A stretch of DNA of 64,000 nucleotides, from NCBI GenBank assembly GCA_034440615.1, contig JAOTOM010004018.1:62001-126000 (forward strand), in the 5' to 3' direction. The translations under genes were made by a program, and so were the position numbers. Below the pieces are notes generated by a model. The model did no database searches. It was not told the origin of the DNA and was given only the letters and a program-made list of their open reading frames with translations. Of the stretch, positions 58,160-64,000 are shown piece after piece (within the stretch, counting starts at the first letter, position 1; every line of letters starts with the position of its first letter). The DNA comes from Ashinkailepas kermadecensis. Lineage: Eukaryota > Arthropoda > Thecostraca > Neolepadidae.

Positions 58160-59080
58160 ATAAACCGAGTTTAGACTCATACTCAAACCGGCATAGCACA
58201 CTTCGAAAAATACAACGCAAAGCTCAGGGCAGACACGCAACAACTAACAAACAATGGTCTGAGAGCGATCCGGCCGCCGGATATCAACCTGAATGGTGCC
58301 CGACCTGGCATTCCTGAGAACGGCGACGCCACACCGGCATGGCCCCAACGAGACGACATGTGGCGCAGTCGTCTCGACGGCAACGATCTGCGCTCGGCTG
58401 CGGCGAACGAGCCGCCGTCTCCGCGGCCGTGACGTCATCAACCGGCCGCGCCTGAAGTGGTCGTTGGGGCGGCCGTGGCACGGCACCTCCACCGCGCGGA
58501 AATAAAACGACTCCACGAAGAAGAAGCTTCAAATTTCGGGGAGTCGTCCTGGTGGCGCGAGACCGCCGTCCAACGGCCGGTGAAAGTCGCAACACGGAAC
58601 AGGTGGGAGGTGGCAGACAACTGTCGCTCCGCTGCCGAGGTAGGGCACTGATCTGGCCGGATCGGGTGGGTGTATGACGACGCGAGCGTTTGTGTTTTTG
58701 TTTGTGTTTGTGCGTTTGTTTATGTTGTTGTTTGTGTTGTTTTGTTCTTTATTTCTTTCTTTTTGTTTTTGAGTTTTTGTTTGCATTTTGTTTGTGTTTT
58801 TGGCTGTTGTGGTTTTTGTTTGTGTTTGTGTTTGTGTTTTTGTTTTGTTCTGTTGTGTGTGTGTGAGTGCCTGGTGAGCTGCAGTTAACGTCACACGTCC
58901 ATGACACCAGTGGACTACAATTCACCACACGTGATCAGTGCCGGTGATGCAAATTTTAACTCGAACGAAACCCTCTTGAAGGTTCCGCCAGCAGCCACGT
59001 CAGTTGGCATCACCTTTTAAGACGCGCTCGCGCAATGATGGGTGGATTCTTCACCCCTTCGTTTTGTGTGCTATCTCAGT
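58160..59080. other. No recognisable gene; T/G low-complexity at 58685-58860
   Basis: The TTTGTG-rich tract 58685-58860 is simple sequence. A GC-rich patch (58260-58660) has overlapping frames without motif. Confidence 0.5.
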
Positions 59081-59084
59081 GACT

Positions 59085-59540
59085 GAGGGCGGGAGGTGCA
59101 GGAACACAACCGGCGGGAGGTGCAGGAACACAACCGGCGGGAGGTGCAGGAACACAACCGGCGGGAGGTGCAGGAACACAACCGGCGGGAGGGTGCAGGA
59201 ACACAACCGGCGGGAGGTGCAGGAACACAACCGCGGGGAGGTGCAGGAACACAACCGGCGGGAGGTGCAGGAACACAACCGGCGGGAGGTGCAGGAACAC
59301 AACCGGCGGGAGGTGCAGGAACACAACCGGCGGGAGGTGCAGGAACACAACCGGCGGGAGGTGCAGGAACACAACCGGCGGGAGGTGCAGGAACACAACC
59401 GGCGGGAGGTGCAGGAACACAACCGGCGGGAGGTGCAGGAACACAACCAAGGTGTTTAATGCAGGAACACAACCAAGGTGTTTAATGCAGGAACACAACC
59501 AAGGTGTTTAATGCAGGAACACAACCAAGGTGTTTAATTG
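59085..59540. repeat. 24-bp minisatellite passing into a 26-bp variant
   Basis: About 15 units of GGCGGGAGGTGCAGGAACAC plus AACC (24 bp) run to 59448. Four units of a 26-bp variant follow, in which CAAGGTGTTTAAT replaces the CGGCGGGAGG part while TGCAGGAACACAAC is kept. Two short-length variants (59190, 59232) shift the reading phase, so frames in several phases are open. Confidence 0.97.
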
Positions 59541-59764
59541 TGGACAGACACTTCGTCGATATTTGACGGTCGCATGAGCTACGAAATGTGCATCACACAT
59601 GCCGGCAATGGAGAAAACAGCCGAAACCAACTTGCTACACGCTTTGCTTGTCGCAGCCCAATTCGCAATATCTAAGGTACCTGAGGTGACAAGTGAGTGG
59701 ATCTGCGTGCGAAGTTTCGTTGAGATTGTCAGAGCAGTGTTGGAGGCACGGATTCTGTTGCACT

Positions 59765-60265
59765 ACAGACCACCCGCCACCAGTCTATCCGTCACCAGTC
59801 CATCCTCCATCATTCCATTCGCAATCAGTCCATCCGCCACCATTCCATCAGCCATCAGTCAATTCGTTGGCAGTAAATCCGTCATCAGTCTATCCGTCAT
59901 CAGTCTATCCGTCATCAGTATATCCGTCATCAGTATATCCGTCATCAGTCTATCCGTCATCAGTCCATCCGTCATCATTCCATTCGCCATCAGTCCATCC
60001 GCCACCATTCCATCAGCCATCAGTCAATTCGTTGGCAGTAAATCCGTCATCAGTCTATCCGTCATCAGTATATCCGTTATCAGTCTATCCGTCATCAGTC
60101 CATCCGTCATCAGTCAATTCGTCATCAGTCTATTCGTCATCAGTTCATCCACCATCGGTCCATTCGTTGACAGTTCATGCATCATCAGTCCATCCGTCGT
60201 CGATTCATCAGTCAATCCGTCAGCAGTCCATCTGTCGTCAGTTTATCAGTCGTCAGTCCATCCGT
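59765..60265. repeat. 15-bp minisatellite with 165-bp higher-order duplication
   Basis: Unit CATCAGTCTATCCGT and relatives repeat about 33 times. A longer block starting GCCACCATTCCATCAGCC is present at 59836 and again at 60001, 165 bp (11 units) apart. Frames in two plus phases are open. Confidence 0.95.
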
Positions 60266-60925
60266 TGGCAGCTGGAGCCATCCGGATCTTTGGCCGGGCC
60301 TCTCCATCGGGACCTTTCGCTGCGCTCTTTAACCAAAGGTCAATCACGGTGCGTTGGTGGAGACAATCATGTGGAAGTTATATGTTCTCATCTGCCTAAA
60401 GCATTTGGGGGATATCGCCCAAATACATATGCAAGCAGGGTAAGTGTTTCCCGGGCAATACCGAAGGCGAAGCATTCTACCGACTCAACTCGATTAGCCT
60501 GAGGTGATAGGGCCTAATTAGGTCACAGTAAACTGTGGCTAGTGTAGGCTTATCACTACTGTCCATTCGTTGCCATTCGTATGCAAAATCTTGCTCAGAT
60601 TTGTCGAAAAGATCTCTGAGACCAAAGGGGTGGGACGAGATGTTTTCCGATCACCAGGAAATGACACCTTTGGAGGACCGCAAAGGTCCTTGTTGACACT
60701 TCAGCAACTTGCGCTAGCCCGGTTGCGAAAATATCAGGCACGAACCATGCAACAAGGGAAAGAACAGAGTATTTTTCGGTTCAGTTCAACTTTGCATTTT
60801 CCACAAAACAACGCACTATATCCATAAAATACATGGCGTTCATTCTCCAAGCATTTGCCGATTGTTGGTCGAGTGGCTTTATGATACAAGAACTCTCACG
60901 GACCCCGTTTACATCAGCAACGAAG
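60266..60925. other. No recognisable gene
   Basis: An 85-codon frame (60570-60827, plus) is unrecognised. Confidence 0.4.
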
Positions 60926-60928
60926 CTC

Positions 60929-61090
60929 GCGCACGCCATAACACTAGGAAAACTCACAAAACATTGCTGTTAACAGCAACTTCCGACATACTGAAGATCC
61001 GAAAAACTTGCGCACGCGATAACATTAGGAAAACTCACAAAACATTGCAGTTAACAGCAACTTCCGACATACTGAAGATCCGAAAACTTG
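60929..61090. repeat. 81-bp direct duplication with TTAA-centred palindrome
   Basis: Two copies (60929-61009 and 61010-61090) differ at few bases. The first contains the perfect palindrome TTGCTGTTAACAGCAA, and the second has one change in it. The copies are directly adjacent, indicating a tandem duplication. Confidence 0.93.
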
Positions 61091-61540
61091 ACAATATTGT
61101 GTGTAAGTTTTCCTAATCGCATGGCGTTCGGAAGTTCCGCTGCTCCTGCACACAGGGTAGCTGTGAGCACAGCTGCGTGAACCCACCATATGATGGCGCA
61201 AGTTGGGTCATGCATGTTGCAAGTTCATGCAAGTCATGCAAGGTCGACAAGCATGCTGGCGGCTAGCGCTCAGCGTGCCGCCACTGCACCGTCACGGCAC
61301 GACAAAATCGAATAACCATCTCCAGCAATTTGTCAGCAGGATTTGTCGGGTAATGACCGAGAACCACATGAGGCACCATTGACTGATCGGCTTATTGATT
61401 GGTTGGTTAATTCATGGCGAGAGCGCGCTACCCAATACCCGTACTGACGAATAATAATCGCAGTCGAATCATCAGCAGGCTGTCGCTGAACTGCCGGGAC
61501 ACCTCGGGCCATGAAGAAGCAAGGTCAAGTAGATGGTGCC
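61091..61540. other. No recognisable gene
   Basis: A small GCAAGTTCATGCAAGTCATGC repetition at 61217-61240. Nothing else seen. Confidence 0.4.
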
Positions 61541-61547
61541 ATTCGTC

Positions 61548-61692
61548 TTGTTGGCTTTATGACGCGTCGACTGCCGGGTCACATAGCGTTGCCAGTCTCT
61601 CACGCCCATTGGTTGCGGGCGAAGAGCGGCGACGGGTGGGACTCGAACCCACAACCTTTCAGTTGGGAGACGGACACCTCGCCGCTAGACTG
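61548..61692 (-). mobile_element. tRNA-derived SINE, copy 3
   Basis: The minus strand carries a B-box (GGGTTCGAGTCCC; plus about 61638-61650), part of an A-box-like TCTAGCGGCGAGG, the body CCGCAACCAATGGGCGTGAG, and a tail through CGTCGACGCGTCATAAAGCC. It aligns along its length with 30582-30746. Immediately before the head the sequence changes to TTTGAATTTGCAG, so the 5' end is truncated or altered. No TSD found. Confidence 0.82.
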
Positions 61693-61914
61693 CAAATTCA
61701 AATAGAAATAGCCAGCGAGCAGGTGGAACGTTGTTGCGACCCGGCCTGCTCTCTCCCAGCCATGTGGACGAATCCAAGCTCGGGAGGCGCCCTCGACACG
61801 AGAGTTCCGACCAGGCGGCTGGTTCGTCGGTCGCTCTCCGACCATCTGGCCGGCTCAACAGCAAACAGCGCTATCGTCAGCCGCCGCGTCAACAGTGCGC
61901 CCGGCTGCGACGAT

Positions 61915-62487
61915 AGCTGCTGCGAGTGCGAGCCCGCGCCGCTGAGAGTCCGCCGTCTAATAGAGCGGGCAGCCGAGGCCGTGCCGCTGAGAGGCCGCCG
62001 TCTAATAGAGCGGACAGCCGAGCCCGCGCCGCTGAGAGGCCGCCGTCTAATAGAGCGGGCAGCCGAGCTCGTGCCGCTGAGAGGCCGCCGTCTAATAGAG
62101 CGGACAGCCGAGCCCGCGCCGCTGAGAGGCCGCCGTCTAATAGAGCGGGCAGCCGAGGTCGTGCCGCTGAGAGGCCGCCGCCTGATGAAGCGGGCAGCCG
62201 AGCTCGTGCCGCTGAGAGGCCGCCGCCTGATGAAGCGGGCAGCCGAGCTCGCGCCGCTGAGAGGCCGCCGCCTGATGAAGCGGGCAGCCGAGCTCGCGCC
62301 GCTGAGAGGCCGCCGCCTGATGAAGCGGGCAGCCGAGCTCGCGCCGCCGAGAGGCCGCCGTCTAATAGAGCGGACAGCCGAGCTCGTGCCGCTGAGAGGC
62401 CGCCGCCTGATGAAGCGGGCAGCCGAGCTCGCGCCGCCGAGAGGCCGCCGTCTAATAGAGCGGACAGCCGAGCTCGCGCCACTTTGG
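61915..62487. repeat. 45-bp GC-rich minisatellite, ~12.5 copies
   Basis: Unit GCTGAGAGGCCGCCGTCTAA plus TAGAGCGGACAGCCGAGCCC and GCGCC repeats with two main variants, TCTAATAGAG and CCTGATGAAG, which alternate in blocks. No length changes occur. Arg/Ala/Pro-rich frames of 197-362 codons on both strands follow from the 15-codon period. Confidence 0.97.
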
Positions 62488-62599
62488 CTCAGAAGCTCCT
62501 GAACCGCCAGTGTGTGCTACCGCCTCCCTTGCTCTACTATCGGCGCAATGGTAATACAGGACAGGGTTTTGAACGCGCGCACATCGTGGAATATGTAAC

Positions 62600-63750
62600 C
62601 ATAGAAATAGACAATCAAAGCAGGATAGCACTTGGTTTCGTACTTGTACTTGGACTTTAGCAAAGCTTTTGATAAAGTTTCACACAGGCGTCTAATTCAT
62701 CAACTAGAGCAACATGGGCTTGATGGAAAAGTTGTGGGTTCGATAGAAGCATGGTTGAACGGAAACAAATGGTAGTGTTAAATGGATGCAATTATGAATG
62801 GAAGGATGTTCTGAGTGGAGTTCCACAGAGCTTTGTTCTAGGTTCACGTCTCTTTCATCTTTGTGAACAACATTGAGGTATGGTTGAGGAACAGTGTTCA
62901 AATTTGCTGATGACATTAAGCTGGTAGGAGTGGCTAACAGGAACGATCAACCTTGTAATATTCAACTAGACTTGGAGGACTTAAGAAGTGGGCTGATCAA
63001 TGGCAGATGTCCTTGAACTATGAAAAGTGTAAGGCTATGCACCTGGGGTCTGGAGGCGAAACTTTCAGATATGCAGTGGGAGGAATAAAACTTGATGTTA
63101 CTGAAGAGGAAAGAGACTTAGGTTTGTTAGCTTCAAATGGCTTTAAAGCAGAAACACAATGTACCTCAGCTGGGGACACGGAAATCAAAATGCTGGGAAT
63201 CATTAATAGGAGTGTGAGGAATAAGATCAAAGAAGTCGTGAGCAAAAAAAATGAGCCTATGTGTTTAGTCACTCGTAATATTATGTGCAGACATGGAGCC
63301 CTTAATTAGAACGAGATATAGATATGCGAGAAATAGTGCAGCGCAAAGCCACTACACTCATCAGTAGACCAGGTAGCTTAGAATATGGAGAGGCTAATGG
63401 CCTGAGATGTATGCTCATTCAAGTAGAGGAAATTAAGGAGTGATATGATTGAAATGTACAAAATGGTCAAAGAGTTAGGTAAGGTTAATCTGAATGATCC
63501 TCTTTTATTTAGAGCATGACATACGGGTAATCAATTAAGGTTAGACGAGTCAAGATGTAGGACAGTTAAGAGCGAACAACAGTCTTCGTTCAAATGGTGG
63601 CTGGTAAATGCAATAGGCCGCCTACTGATGCTGCAGAGAGTTCATCATTTAATGTATTTAAATATAGGGTGGGCAAGACTCTTAGGTTGGAGGACCTTGT
63701 TTTTTAGTTCTAATTGAAGGTCGATGGGATGATATTTGTGATCATAGGTG
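62600..63750 (+). mobile_element. LINE RT fragment, frameshifted, with FADD motif
   Basis: Plus-strand frames read LDFSKAFDKVSHRRL (62650-62694), an RT palm block. Then, across frameshifts, come VLSGVPQS (about 62809), KFADDIKLVG (FADD at 62903-62914), LNYEKCKAMHLGSG (63013-63054), EEERDLGLLAS (63103-63135) and LGIINRSVRNKI (about 63194). A C-terminal relic with RLPTDAAESSSFNVFK (about 63617-63664) follows. This is the standard order of CR1-like ORF2. At least four frameshifts or stops break it. The endonuclease and N-terminal RT are absent, so the copy is 5'-truncated, beginning soon after the 45-bp array. Confidence 0.88.
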
Positions 63751-64000
63751 GGTGGATGGGCTTCTTGTCAGTAGATATTTCTTTAGCATTAGGATATAGT
63801 ATTCGTTAGGATGTTGAGTATCTTCTTGTCCGGGATTATAATATTTTCCCTTCCCAGGCTCATCCCATATGGGCCCCTTTGGCTCTTATTAAGTCTGAAC
63901 ACTTTATGGCTGAGATTTTACATTATGTTCGGTTCAAAGCACCTTCGAATTTCGACCCAGTTAAAAGCGAAAAAGACGTGACGGCGAGATACAGCTCAAG

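Noticed and set aside
61414..62660. 362- and 244-codon Arg/Ala-rich frames
   Set aside because: They run through a SINE and the 45-bp array; no domain.

Overview
The window looks like nuclear DNA from a metazoan, most likely an invertebrate. Non-LTR (LINE) retrotransposon remnants, tRNA-derived SINEs and very abundant minisatellites and microsatellites dominate it. No prokaryotic gene organisation is visible: no operons, no ribosome-binding sites, and no long ORFs outside repeats. I could not assign a taxon. A short degenerate TTAGG/CCTAA run near 12.28 kb is weakly compatible with an arthropod. I found no complete host gene. The only host coding candidate with supporting context is a possible first exon on the minus strand (22831-22963), which lies beside a CpG-rich block containing six CACGTG E-boxes.

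Layout. 0-5 kb: an 8-bp G-rich satellite, a 27-bp minisatellite, a SINE fragment and a LINE 3' end. 5-20 kb: mostly unique DNA with a perfect hairpin, one copy of a ~500-bp dispersed repeat, G/C-tract repeats and a ~50-bp mini-insertion with target-site duplications (TSDs). 20-30 kb: a 21-bp palindromic minisatellite, the CpG-rich block with the exon candidate, and arrays with 27-bp, 22/23-bp and 66-bp units. 30-35 kb: a SINE with a 15-bp TSD, the second (inverted) copy of the ~500-bp repeat, a terminal-inverted-repeat element and the best LINE of the window (endonuclease plus reverse transcriptase, internally deleted). 36-44 kb: 37-bp, 81-bp and 40-bp arrays; the last has 59 units with no length change. 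44.4-45.6 kb: a LINE RT fragment carrying another mini-insertion. 45.6-54.3 kb: AT-rich DNA with a LINE endonuclease relic and perfect palindromes. 54.3-62.5 kb: many minisatellites, including a 16-bp array that flips orientation at its centre. 62.6-63.75 kb: a decayed LINE RT.

The observation I rate highest is a family of very short (about 42-59 bp) insertions at 15963, 33850 and 44667. They share a core, have an AT-rich or pyrimidine-rich tail, and each is flanked by an exact 11-16-bp TSD. Two of them interrupt LINE reading frames that become continuous when the insert and one TSD copy are ignored. They behave like miniature SINEs, or the moving hairpin unit of one, mobilised by target-primed reverse transcription. 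Most long ORFs in the window are translations of tandem repeats and should not be read as genes.
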